A stretch of 51,714 nucleotides of DNA from Pseudomonas sp. Bc-h (lineage in GTDB: Bacteria; Pseudomonadota; Gammaproteobacteria; Pseudomonadales; Pseudomonadaceae). Numbering within the stretch: the stretch's first letter is position 1; every line of letters starts with the position of its first letter. The translations under genes were made by a program, and so were the position numbers. Positions 27,123 to 35,344 of this stretch are shown here, piece after piece. The DNA lies in contig NZ_MUIN01000012.1 of the NCBI RefSeq assembly GCF_002080045.1, positions 209,842 through 261,555 of the forward strand, written 5' to 3'. The notes under the pieces are model-generated. The model made no database searches and was not told the DNA's origin. It saw nothing but the letters and a program-made list of their open reading frames with translations.

Positions 27123-27173
27123 TCCCTGTGGGAGAAGCCGGAGCTGTGCGACGGCAGCGATGCGGTGGGTCAG
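27123..27173. repeat. single REP-like element
   Basis: CCTGTGGGAGAAGCCGGAGC followed by GCGACGGCAGCGATGCGGTGG, the same family as the blocks at 1-488 and 24238-24425. It closes the right side of the secretion/Mn region, directly before the SDR stop codon. Confidence 0.6.
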
Positions 27174-27177
27174 TTGG

Positions 27178-27891
27178 TCAGACCGGTGCAGGCGGGTTGA
27201 AGTACACGGCGTCCGGCTGCGACAGGGTCGACTTGATGTAGCGCGTTCCCTCATCTGCCAGCACTTCCAGATCACCCGCTTCAAGCCCGGTGAGCGCAGC
27301 ACGGGCGACGTCTTGCGGTGCGGATTTCTTGACGTCGAAGCCTTGCGTCAGGTCGGTGTCGACGAAACCCACGTGTACGCCAACCACGGTGGTATTGCTC
27401 GCTTTCAGGCTCAAGCGCAGTGCGTTGGTGACGCTCCATGCCGCTGATTTGGAGGCCGCGTAGGCTGCCAGCATCGGAACGCTCAACCAGGTCACATCAG
27501 ACAGCACGTTCACTACCGCGCCACCGCCGTTGGCAGCAAGAATCGGGGCAAAGGCCTGAGTCGTGCGCACGATGCCGTAGCAGTTGGTCTCCATCAGGTG
27601 CTTGGTCAGCTCGATCATGCCGACGTCCAGTGCACCTTCATGCAGGGTCGCGATGCCTGCGTTGTTGACCAGCAAGGTGGTGTCCTTGCATTGCGCTGCG
27701 GCGGCCACGACAGAGGCGTCGTCGGTCACATCGATTTGTACCGGGATAACACCAGGCACATCGAAACCCAGCGGGTTGCGAACGCCTGCGTACACTTTCG
27801 ACGCGCCCAGCGCCAGAGCTACCTTGGCGAATGCCAGACCCAGACCGCGGCTGGCGCCGGTGACGAAAACAACTGATCCTGCGATTTTCAT
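27178..27891 (-). CDS. short-chain dehydrogenase/reductase
   Basis: Classical-type SDR of 237 residues, NAD(P)-dependent. Cofactor motif TGASRGLG near residues 11-18, NNAG at about 87-90, catalytic Ser in NVLSDVTWLSVP and YxxxK in YAASK near 143-147. The KVYAGVRNP segment suggests an NADP-preferring subgroup. It lies 90 bp downstream of the outer-membrane factor gene in the same direction, so it may be co-expressed with the efflux pump. Substrate unknown. Confidence 0.88.
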   Translation of the reverse strand: MKIAGSVVFVTGASRGLGLAFAKVALALGASKVYAGVRNPLGFDVPGVIPVQIDVTDDASVVAAAAQCKDTTLLVNNAGIATLHEGALDVGMIELTKHLMETNCYGIVRTTQAFAPILAANGGGAVVNVLSDVTWLSVPMLAAYAASKSAAWSVTNALRLSLKASNTTVVGVHVGFVDTDLTQGFDVKKSAPQDVARAALTGLEAGDLEVLADEGTRYIKSTLSQPDAVYFNPPAPV

Positions 27892-27981
27892 AAGGTATTC
27901 CTGTGGGTTTTCAAGGGCCGGAGCATCAGCCCCGGCAGAGGATCAAGGGCCCGGACCCGGTCTGGACCGGGGCCGACAGCG

Positions 27982-29457
27982 TCAGATGTCGCGTTTGCTC
28001 GATTGGAGTTGCACCGTCTTGTTCGCCGATGTTTCCCAGCCGCCACCCATTGCCCGGAACAGCGAAACGGCGGCACGGGCGGAGTCGGCTTGCGTGCTGT
28101 TCAAACCGTCTCTGGCGTCGAGCAATTGCCGGTTGGTCTCCAGAACGTCCGTCAGCGGTATATCACCGGCCTTGTACGCCACCTCGGAGAGGTCCCGCGC
28201 TCGGGTAAGGGCCGCGACTTCATCGGCAAGCTCGTTATTGCGAAGCTCTGTCTGGGACAAGGTGACCAGCGCGTTTTCGACATCCTCACAGGCTTTCAAT
28301 ACGGCCTGCCGGTACTCGGCCAGGGCCTGAGCATTGGCGCCCCTGGCCTGTGCCACCTCAGCGTCGATCTTCCCGAAGTCGAACAGCCGCCAGCGAACCA
28401 GCCCGCCAATCGACGGCTGGAAGGCGCTGCCTGTGAACATGTGATTGCCGGTGATGCTGTCAAACCCCAGGGCGCTTGAAAGCGACACCTTCGGGTAGTA
28501 ATCGGCGATCGCCTGGCCAATACGTTCGTTGGACGCCGCCAACCGGCGCTCGGCGGCGATGATGTCCGGGCGGCGACGCAACACATCGGCGGGCGCGATG
28601 CTGTCCTTGACCGACGACAGCCTGGGAATGGCAGACGCCACACCCAGGTGCACAGCACCGGTTCCCGGTTGATCGCCCATCAGTACATCAAGCCGGTTCA
28701 ACTGCGACGCCAGACCGATACGTAACGGCGGCACGCTGGCTCGCGCCTGTTTGAGCAACGCATTGGCCTGCGCGACGTCACGCTCATCGACGTCACCGAG
28801 CCGCTGGCGAAGATTGACCAGCGACAACAGGCGTTCGTCGGTGTCGATCTGGTCCGCCGCCACCGACAACCGGGCCTGATACCCGCGAATCTGCATATAG
28901 GCATCGGCCGCTTCGGCCACCACCGTGACCCGTGTGCCTGCGTGTGCGGCTTGCGCTGCCTGAGCCTCGGCGCTGGCGGCCGCGGCTCCGCGACGCAAGC
29001 CCCCCGCCACATCAAGCTCCCAACTGGCCGTGGTGCCCGCGACCAGTTCTTTCTGGTTGCGTTCATACCCCGGCAGGTTGCGCGCCAGCGAGCCCAAAGG
29101 GCTTTGCAGGCTTTGCCGTTGACGGGTCGCCGAACCGTTGAAATCTAACGTTGGATACAGCTCGGCACCCGCCGCTTGCGCCGCAGCCCGGGACTGTTCA
29201 ACGCGGGCCAGCGAGGCGGCCAGATCGAGGTTCTGCGACAGCGCCCGGTTGACAATGCTCGCCAGCATCGGGTCGTTGAACTCATTCCACCAGGCCGACA
29301 GCGCCTGCTCGGTCGCAGCGTCTGCCGGTCTGGGGTTGGCGCCGTTGTGGAACGGCTGCAGCGACGGTTCAGGCACGTGATAGTCGGGCCCCACTGCACA
29401 GCCGGAGAGCGCGAGCGCCAACACTGCAGCATGGATGCGATACGTCAGACGGGTCAT
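27982..29457 (-). CDS. RND efflux outer-membrane lipoprotein (NodT/OprN-like)
   Basis: TolC-family outer-membrane factor of 491 residues. Lipobox LSGC near 20, then VGPDYHVPEP as in OprM/OprN/NodT. Two repeated OEP domains with long helices follow (SLARVEQSRAAAQAAGAELYPTLDFNGS; KACEDVENALVTLSQTE). Its ATG overlaps the RND stop by 1 nt. It completes a three-gene pump operon. OprN is the nearest named relative by gene order, but I cannot assign the symbol firmly. Confidence 0.9.
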   Translation of the reverse strand: MTRLTYRIHAAVLALALSGCAVGPDYHVPEPSLQPFHNGANPRPADAATEQALSAWWNEFNDPMLASIVNRALSQNLDLAASLARVEQSRAAAQAAGAELYPTLDFNGSATRQRQSLQSPLGSLARNLPGYERNQKELVAGTTASWELDVAGGLRRGAAAASAEAQAAQAAHAGTRVTVVAEAADAYMQIRGYQARLSVAADQIDTDERLLSLVNLRQRLGDVDERDVAQANALLKQARASVPPLRIGLASQLNRLDVLMGDQPGTGAVHLGVASAIPRLSSVKDSIAPADVLRRRPDIIAAERRLAASNERIGQAIADYYPKVSLSSALGFDSITGNHMFTGSAFQPSIGGLVRWRLFDFGKIDAEVAQARGANAQALAEYRQAVLKACEDVENALVTLSQTELRNNELADEVAALTRARDLSEVAYKAGDIPLTDVLETNRQLLDARDGLNSTQADSARAAVSLFRAMGGGWETSANKTVQLQSSKRDI

Positions 29458-32400
29458 CAGCGTCTCCCGTGGAAATATGTGCGGATGAAGATGTAAAAGG
29501 CTGGCGTGAACAACAGCCCGAACACCGTGACTCCGAGCATGCCGAAGAACACGGCAGTCCCCAGCGATTGCCGCAACTCGGCACCGGCTCCGGTCGCGAT
29601 CGTCAAAGGCGCCACGCCAAGAATGAACGCCAGCGAGGTCATGAGGATCGGGCGCAGCCGGGTACGTGCGGCATGCACGGCCGCCTCGACCGCGGTGGCG
29701 CCTTCATCCTGATTCTGCTTGGCGAACTCCACGATCAGGATCGCGTTCTTCGCCGCCAGTCCTATCAGGACGATGAAGCCGATCTGCGCGAGGATGTCGA
29801 CCGGCATGCCGCGCACCGACAAGCCGGTAATGGCCGCCAGAATGCACATCGGCACGATCAGGATGATCGCCAGCGGCAGCCTCCAGCTTTCGTATTGCGC
29901 CACCAGCACCAGGAACACGAACAACGCGGCCGCGCCGAACACCAGCAGGGTCGGCGTGCCTTTCTGCTGTTGCTGATAGGCAAGCTCCGTCCATTCGAAC
30001 CCTATGCCTTTGGGCAGTACCTGCTGCGCCAGCGCTTCCATCTTGAGCAACGCAGTGCCAGTGGCGACACCCGGCGCTGCGGCGCCCTGGACTTCGGCGG
30101 CGGGATACAGGTTGTAGCGTGGCACACGGTAAGGAATGGTGTTGTGCTCGATGTCGGCCACGGCGCCAATCGGCACCATGTCGCCGGCGTCATTGCGAAC
30201 CTTCAACCGGGTGATGTCCTGCGGCGTTCCACGGAAAGCAGCGTCCGCCTGGGCCACGACCTGATAGGTACGGCCCAGGTAGTTGAAGTCGTTGACGTAC
30301 TGCGAGCCCAGATAGATTTGCAGGGTCGAAAAGATATCGGCAGGTTTGACCCCGACTTTTTCCGCTTTCACCCGATCGATGTTGGCGAACAGCGAAGGAG
30401 AGCCTGCGTTGAACAAGGTAAAGACGCCGACGAATTCCGGGTCTTGCCTGGCCGCGGCCACCAGTCTGTTGGCAGCGTCGGCCAAGGCCTTCGACCCCAG
30501 ACCCGCACGGTCTTCGAGCATCAGTTTGAAGCCACCCGAACTGCCCAGCCCCTGAACCGGAGGCGGTGGAATCGTCAGCACGTAGGCGTCCTTGATCACC
30601 GACAGGCGCTTGCGCAGATCGGCGAGCACGGTTTGCGCGGTCACGCCCGGTATCGAGTGGCCGTAGAGCGATGGCAACCCGGTGAACACGGTGCCGGCGT
30701 TGGACGCAACCGTTGAGGTCGTTGCATCGAGGCCGATGAAAGGCGCAACGTGTTCGATACCGGGGGTGTCGAGGGCAATGTCGCGAACCTGACGAACCAC
30801 CGCTTCGGTACGGGCCAGGGATGCGCCCGGCGGCAACTGCACGATGGTGATGAGAATGCCTTGATCCTGTTCGGGGATGAACCCGGTCGGGGCGCGATGA
30901 AACTGCCAGCCGGTGAGCGCGATCAGCGCCACGTACACCAGCATCACCAGCCCCAGACCGCGAGCGATTCTGCGGGTGAGCTGGCCGTAGCCGAACGACA
31001 GCCGATCGAAGCCTCGATTGAAACGCCCGAACGTCGCATCCATCAGACGCCGAAAGCCTGCGAATCGAGGATGCGCGCTGCTGTCCTTGTGCTTGAACAG
31101 CACTGCGCACAGGGCCGGACTGAGGGTCAGCGAGACGATGCAGGAAATCACGGTGGAGGCCGCAATGGTGACCGCGAACTGGCGGAAGAATAGGCCCGAG
31201 ATGCCACTGAGGAACGCTGCCGGTACAAACACCGCACACAGTGTCAGGGCGATGGACAGCAACGCCCCGCCCACTTCGTCCATGGTCTTGTGCGCCGCCT
31301 CTGGCGGGGACAGCCCGGCATGGATGTTGCGCTCGACGTTTTCGACCACCACGATGGCGTCGTCCACCACGATCCCGACCGCCAGCACCAGCGCAAACAG
31401 CGACAGGTTGTTCAGCGAGATGCCGCACAGGTACAGCACCGTAAACGACCCCAGCAGCGAGATCGGGATCGCCACCACCGGAATGATGGTCGCCCGCCAG
31501 TTCTGCAGGAACACGAACACCACCAGCACCACCAGCAGAATGGCCTCGAAAATGGTGGTGATGACCTCGTCCACCGACTTGCCGATGAAGATCGTCGGGT
31601 CATAAATGATCTTGTACGCGACGCCAGGCGGGAAATCGCCTTTCATCCCGACCATCGCTGCGAGGACGTCGTGGTCGACTGCCAGCGAGTTGGCGCCGGG
31701 CTGGGCATAAATCAACAGCGTAGTGGAATCGCTCTTGTCCATGTACGCGGTAGAGCCGTAGTCCACGGCGCCCACTTCGACGCGACCGATGTCGCCAATG
31801 CGTGTGACGCGGCCTGCGGCGTCCGTCTTGACCACCACCCGCGCGAACTCCTCCGGCGTCGAGAGGCGCCCCAACGCTTCGATGTTGATCTGGTACGCCT
31901 CGGCGCTCTTGACCGGCGGCTGGTTGAGCACGCCCGCCGAGACCTGAATGTTCTGCGCCCGCAGCACCGCCAGGACTTCACTTGCACTCAGGTCATACGC
32001 GGCCACTTTGTCCGGATCGAGCCAGATGCGCATGGCGTACTCGCGCCCGCCCTGAAACTGCACGTCACCGACCCCGGGGATACGCGCCAGCGTGTCCTTG
32101 ATGTGCAGCGTCGCGTAGTTCGAAAGGTAGAGAGGATCCTTGCTGCCATCGTCCGAGTACAGATGCACCGCCAGCAGAATGCTTGGGGTGGACTTGCGGA
32201 CTTGAACGCCGAGTTTCTGCACATCGTCCGGCAATCGCGAGAGCGTGTTCTGGACCCGGTTCTGCGTGAGGTTCTGTGCCACGTTCAGGTCGGTGCCGAT
32301 GCGGAACGTCACGGTTATCGTGAGCTTGCCATCACCGGTCGACTGGCTGCTCATGTACAGCATGTTTTCCACGCCGTTGATCTGTTGCTCCAGCGGCGTG

Positions 32401-32591
32401 GCGACGGTTTTCGAGATGGTTTCGGCAGACGCTCCGGGATAGGACGTGACCACCTGAACCGTGGGCGGAACGATCTCGGGGTATTGCGCGACCGGCAGGA
32501 CGAACATCGCACCCAGGCCGATCAACGTAATGAAGCAACTGACGACGACGGCGAAACGCGGCCGGTCAATGAAAAAATGAGCAATACGCAT
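29457..32591 (-). CDS. mexF: HAE1-family RND efflux transporter (MexF-like)
   Basis: Inner-membrane drug/proton antiporter of 1044 residues, standard RND length. N-terminus MRIAHFFIDRPRFAVVVSCF, PxxQYPEIVPPTVQVV porter region, DDAIVVVENVERN in TM4 (proton-relay Asp pair), and the second-half GFIVLIGLAAKNAILIVEF in TM10-11. It resembles MexF in the N-terminal and TM segments. Operon order is MFP-RND-OMF as in mexEF-oprN. Likely expels amphiphilic antibiotics or signalling intermediates. Confidence 0.9.
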   Translation of the reverse strand: MRIAHFFIDRPRFAVVVSCFITLIGLGAMFVLPVAQYPEIVPPTVQVVTSYPGASAETISKTVATPLEQQINGVENMLYMSSQSTGDGKLTITVTFRIGTDLNVAQNLTQNRVQNTLSRLPDDVQKLGVQVRKSTPSILLAVHLYSDDGSKDPLYLSNYATLHIKDTLARIPGVGDVQFQGGREYAMRIWLDPDKVAAYDLSASEVLAVLRAQNIQVSAGVLNQPPVKSAEAYQINIEALGRLSTPEEFARVVVKTDAAGRVTRIGDIGRVEVGAVDYGSTAYMDKSDSTTLLIYAQPGANSLAVDHDVLAAMVGMKGDFPPGVAYKIIYDPTIFIGKSVDEVITTIFEAILLVVLVVFVFLQNWRATIIPVVAIPISLLGSFTVLYLCGISLNNLSLFALVLAVGIVVDDAIVVVENVERNIHAGLSPPEAAHKTMDEVGGALLSIALTLCAVFVPAAFLSGISGLFFRQFAVTIAASTVISCIVSLTLSPALCAVLFKHKDSSAHPRFAGFRRLMDATFGRFNRGFDRLSFGYGQLTRRIARGLGLVMLVYVALIALTGWQFHRAPTGFIPEQDQGILITIVQLPPGASLARTEAVVRQVRDIALDTPGIEHVAPFIGLDATTSTVASNAGTVFTGLPSLYGHSIPGVTAQTVLADLRKRLSVIKDAYVLTIPPPPVQGLGSSGGFKLMLEDRAGLGSKALADAANRLVAAARQDPEFVGVFTLFNAGSPSLFANIDRVKAEKVGVKPADIFSTLQIYLGSQYVNDFNYLGRTYQVVAQADAAFRGTPQDITRLKVRNDAGDMVPIGAVADIEHNTIPYRVPRYNLYPAAEVQGAAAPGVATGTALLKMEALAQQVLPKGIGFEWTELAYQQQQKGTPTLLVFGAAALFVFLVLVAQYESWRLPLAIILIVPMCILAAITGLSVRGMPVDILAQIGFIVLIGLAAKNAILIVEFAKQNQDEGATAVEAAVHAARTRLRPILMTSLAFILGVAPLTIATGAGAELRQSLGTAVFFGMLGVTVFGLLFTPAFYIFIRTYFHGRR

Positions 32592-32597
32592 CGAGAT

Positions 32598-33833
32598 CTA
32601 ATCCTTCAGTTGATCGTTGTCGGATTTGATCTCGCCTTCCTTGACGCTCACCTTCGCCCCAGGCGCGGCAAACGGCAGGCCGCCGACGATGACGCGATCG
32701 GTGGCGGCCAAGCCTGCGGTGATGACCCTCAACCCGGATCGCATGTCGCCCACCTGCACCTGACGGGCAGCGACCACGCCGTCGTCGCCAACGGTCAGCA
32801 CGTTGAAGCGCGACTGATCGGGCAGTACCGCTGCGTCGGGCACCAGCAATGTCGGAGCGGCAGCAGAAGCAACGACGCGCACCCGTGCGAAGGCACCCGG
32901 CGTCAGTGCGTTATCCGGGTTTGTGACGGTGGCTCGGGCGTGGATCGTGCCGCTGGCCCGGTTCAGGCTGTTGTCGAGGAAGTCCAGCGTGCCGACACTG
33001 GAGAAATCGCTGGAGCCACCCACGGCAATCTCGACCCGGGTTCCCGCGCCAGCCTGGCGCTTGGCCCCCAGACGCTGATACGCCTGGTAATCGGCTTCGC
33101 TCATGTCGAAGTCAAGGTAGATAGGGTCTTGCGAGACAACGGTCGCCAGCAACGTGGTCGGGCTTGCCGCCGCGCGGCTGCCTGCGATCAGGTTGCCGAC
33201 CGAAACGTAGTGGTTGCCGATTCGCCCTGAAAAAGGGGCGAAGATCTGGCAATGGTCGAGGTCGAACTGTGCATCGCGGATTTGTGCGTTGGCCTCGGCA
33301 AGTGCGGCCTCTGCTTCCTGCCAGTCCGATCTGCGCTGCTCCATCCTCTGCACCGAGCCGGCCTGATTACTCGCCAGTTCGTCCGCACGGTGGAACTCGC
33401 TCTTCGCGTAAGCCAGCCGGGCCGTGGCACGTTGCTGCTGCGAGCGCGCCTGCGCCAGCCGGATTTCATATGGCACCGGGTCGATGCTGAACAGCAGTGC
33501 GCCCTTCTTCACCCACTGACCGTCGGTGAAGTGGATACCGGTCAGTGTTCCGCCGACCTGAGCCCTGAGCTCGACTTTGTCGACCGCCGAGAACTGTCCC
33601 AGAAACCCCAGACGATTCTCCAGATTGCGCACCAGTGGCCGACTGGCCACCACTTCCGGAAGCGCTGCGGGTTGAACTGACGCCTTAGCGTCGTCTTCCA
33701 GCGCACTGAACATGGCAGTGCCTAAAACGGCAATCACCGCTCCGGTCCCGACAGCGAGCCACGCATATTTTTTGCGGCTGGGCGGTATCGCCTCGTTCAA
33801 CGTTCTGGCCTGTTCGTGTTGTGCAGAATTCAC
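32598..33833 (-). CDS. mexE: RND membrane-fusion protein (MexE-like)
   Basis: Periplasmic adaptor of 411 residues with an N-terminal membrane anchor (about 23-43), a lipoyl half (VELRAQVGGTLTGIHFTDGQ), an alpha-hairpin (about 115-175), the second lipoyl half (IFAPFSGRIGNHYVSVGNLI) and beta-barrel/membrane-proximal domains to the end. A GTG start at 33833 is used; the next in-frame Met codon would remove the anchor. It starts the pump operon, 6 nt before the RND gene. Confidence 0.88.
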   Translation of the reverse strand: MNSAQHEQARTLNEAIPPSRKKYAWLAVGTGAVIAVLGTAMFSALEDDAKASVQPAALPEVVASRPLVRNLENRLGFLGQFSAVDKVELRAQVGGTLTGIHFTDGQWVKKGALLFSIDPVPYEIRLAQARSQQQRATARLAYAKSEFHRADELASNQAGSVQRMEQRRSDWQEAEAALAEANAQIRDAQFDLDHCQIFAPFSGRIGNHYVSVGNLIAGSRAAASPTTLLATVVSQDPIYLDFDMSEADYQAYQRLGAKRQAGAGTRVEIAVGGSSDFSSVGTLDFLDNSLNRASGTIHARATVTNPDNALTPGAFARVRVVASAAAPTLLVPDAAVLPDQSRFNVLTVGDDGVVAARQVQVGDMRSGLRVITAGLAATDRVIVGGLPFAAPGAKVSVKEGEIKSDNDQLKD

Positions 33834-33915
33834 CGGCGCCCCCCTTGATTGGCATGACGAAAAAATCGACGGCAGCGGCGGATATGAACCACCGGCAGCC
33901 GCCTCTGATGCGTTT

Positions 33916-33931
33916 GATGATAGGCATCATC
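33916..33931. promoter_or_regulatory. inverted repeat before the pump operon
   Basis: GATGAT-AGGC-ATCATC, a perfect 6-bp dyad about 85 bp upstream of the mexE-like start and just beyond the truncated LysR stop. A possible LysR/TetR operator for the pump; MexT sites also contain ATCA elements. Confidence 0.4.
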
Positions 33932-33982
33932 ATTGAAGAAGTAAATATGCTAACCGTAATACAAAGGGTGCTAAAGAAGAAT

Positions 33983-34312
33983 TCAGGGGTTGGGGATCGC
34001 TTGCGTGGGGGATTCTGTGGGTGATTCTGTGGAAAGCGACGAGCAATCGTGCGTGAGCGCTGCATGCAGCAATTCCAGCGCCGGGCCAATCGAACGCGCC
34101 AGTTCCAGTGCCTTTTGGGTGGGACGCACGCCGCGCCCTGCTCTGATGAACAAGGGGTCGTCGAAAAGCGTCCGCAGGCGGGCAAGCGAGCCGCTGATGG
34201 TCGATTGCCGTACCGCCAGCCGAGCGGCGCACAGCGTCACGCTGCGCTCGTGCATCAACGTCGCGAAGACCACCATGAGGTTCAGGTCTGTGGAATGCAG
34301 GTCATCGAGCAT
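33983..34312 (-). pseudogene. truncated LysR regulator, DNA-binding domain only (mexT-like)
   Basis: 109 residues covering only the winged HTH of a LysR-type regulator: TDLNLMVVFATLMHERSVT, STISGSLARLRTLFDDPLFI and PTQKALELARSIGPALELLH. Full-length members have about 300 residues; here the effector-binding domain is absent. The frame ends in a short SSLSTESPTESPTQ tail. It has an AGGAGG site 5 nt before the ATG, so translation is likely. The residues and its place directly before the mexE-like gene resemble MexT, the activator of mexEF-oprN. It could be a decayed mexT or a functioning short DNA-binding protein. Confidence 0.72.
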
Positions 34313-34368
34313 CCAAACCTCCTTCTGCCGCAAATCCGGCTTTTTTGTGTGGGTACACTTGCATCTCC

Positions 34369-34403
34369 AGCGCTTAAAGATTACACATATAATCTTTAGC
34401 GCT
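34369..34403. promoter_or_regulatory. large palindrome, probable TetR operator
   Basis: Arms AGCGCTTAAAGATTA and TAATCTTTAGCGCT around a 6-bp centre (one-base bulge), between the divergent truncated LysR gene and the TetR gene. The AT-rich core overlaps where either promoter would be. Confidence 0.6.
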
Positions 34404-34509
34404 CGAGTTTCATGTCAACCGGTTTCCGTCAGGCGTCATGCGAGCTCGCAGGCACAGGATGCGACGTTGCTCCCGGCGGCATCGCGAAGATTCACATCCA
34501 GAGGTCGCA

Positions 34510-35067
34510 ATGAAAGTCACCAAAGAGCAAAAGACTCACAACAAGGAACAGATTCTCAAGGCCGCTGCCCGGCTCTACCGCGAGCATGGAATCGACGGCA
34601 TCGGCATCGGTGAGTTGACCCGATCAGTGGGTCTGACCCACGGCGGTTTTTACCGCCAGTTTCCGGACGGCAAGCAACAGTTGGTGTCGGAAGCCATCGC
34701 GCGTTCATTCGACGAGTATCAGGCGCTGTGGTCGAGCAAGACCACCCTGGCCGAGGTCGTCGAATGCTATGTCTGCGATGAGCATCGCGACAACACGCTC
34801 GACAGCTGTCCGATTCCCACGCTGGCAGCCGATGTGTCCCGGATGGGCGGCCTGGCGAGCGAGTCGTGGACCCAGGGCTTGCAACGTCTGTTGAGCATTC
34901 TGAAAACCTGCAAGGGCCGCGACGGGAAACTTGTCTCGGAGGCAGAGGCGTTGCAGGTCGTCGCCTCGATTTCCGGTGCCATGACCATTGCCAAGGCGTC
35001 CAATGACCCGGAGTTGAACCGCAAACTGATGGCGGCCGTCATCGAGCAGTGGCGCGAATACCAGTGA
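34510..35067 (+). CDS. TetR-family transcriptional regulator
   Basis: TetR repressor of 185 residues. HTH at about 10-55 (QILKAAARLYREHGIDGIGIGELTRSVGLTHGGFYRQF) and a ligand domain with NTLDSCPIPTLAADVSRMGG as in YxaF/LmrA-type regulators. Start 34510 is chosen for AGAGGT about 7 nt upstream; the longer frame to 34438 has a basic, unlikely N-terminus. It is divergent from the LysR fragment, with a large palindrome between, so autoregulation and pump control are plausible. Confidence 0.88.
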   Translation: MKVTKEQKTHNKEQILKAAARLYREHGIDGIGIGELTRSVGLTHGGFYRQFPDGKQQLVSEAIARSFDEYQALWSSKTTLAEVVECYVCDEHRDNTLDSCPIPTLAADVSRMGGLASESWTQGLQRLLSILKTCKGRDGKLVSEAEALQVVASISGAMTIAKASNDPELNRKLMAAVIEQWREYQ

Positions 35068-35085
35068 GGGTCATCAGCCAGGCAT

Positions 35086-35123
35086 AAAAAAACGCGCCAC
35101 GACGAATCGTGGCGCGTTTTTTT
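35086..35123. terminator. bidirectional intrinsic terminator
   Basis: 11-bp stem ACGCGCCACGA/TCGTGGCGCGT, CGAA loop, flanked by A7 and T7, between the convergent TetR and YbdD-like genes. Confidence 0.95.
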
Positions 35124-35146
35124 GTTGAAGGCTGCGACTTAGTCCG

Positions 35147-35344
35147 TCAACAGCACTTGGGCCCAGCCTTGCCGCCATACCGTGCGTCCTGCCGCTCGCG
35201 GAAGAACACCTCGTACGACATCACCGGCTGATCCGGATGAGTCTTGTGCATATGCTCGACATAATTATCGTAGTCAGGCATGCCCACCATCAGGCGGGCC
35301 GCCTGCCCGAGGTATTTGCCGAGGCGACTCAGGTCATTGAACAT
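35147..35344 (-). CDS. YbdD/YjiX-family small protein
   Basis: 65-residue protein with the family pattern YLGQAARLMVGMPDYDNYVEHM and HPDQPVMSYEVFFRERQDARYG, ending GPKCC. The ATG overlaps the cstA stop by one base (TGATG), showing coupling. Members of this family are encoded after CstA/BtsT and are needed for, or assist, substrate uptake. Confidence 0.9.
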   Translation of the reverse strand: MFNDLSRLGKYLGQAARLMVGMPDYDNYVEHMHKTHPDQPVMSYEVFFRERQDARYGGKAGPKCC

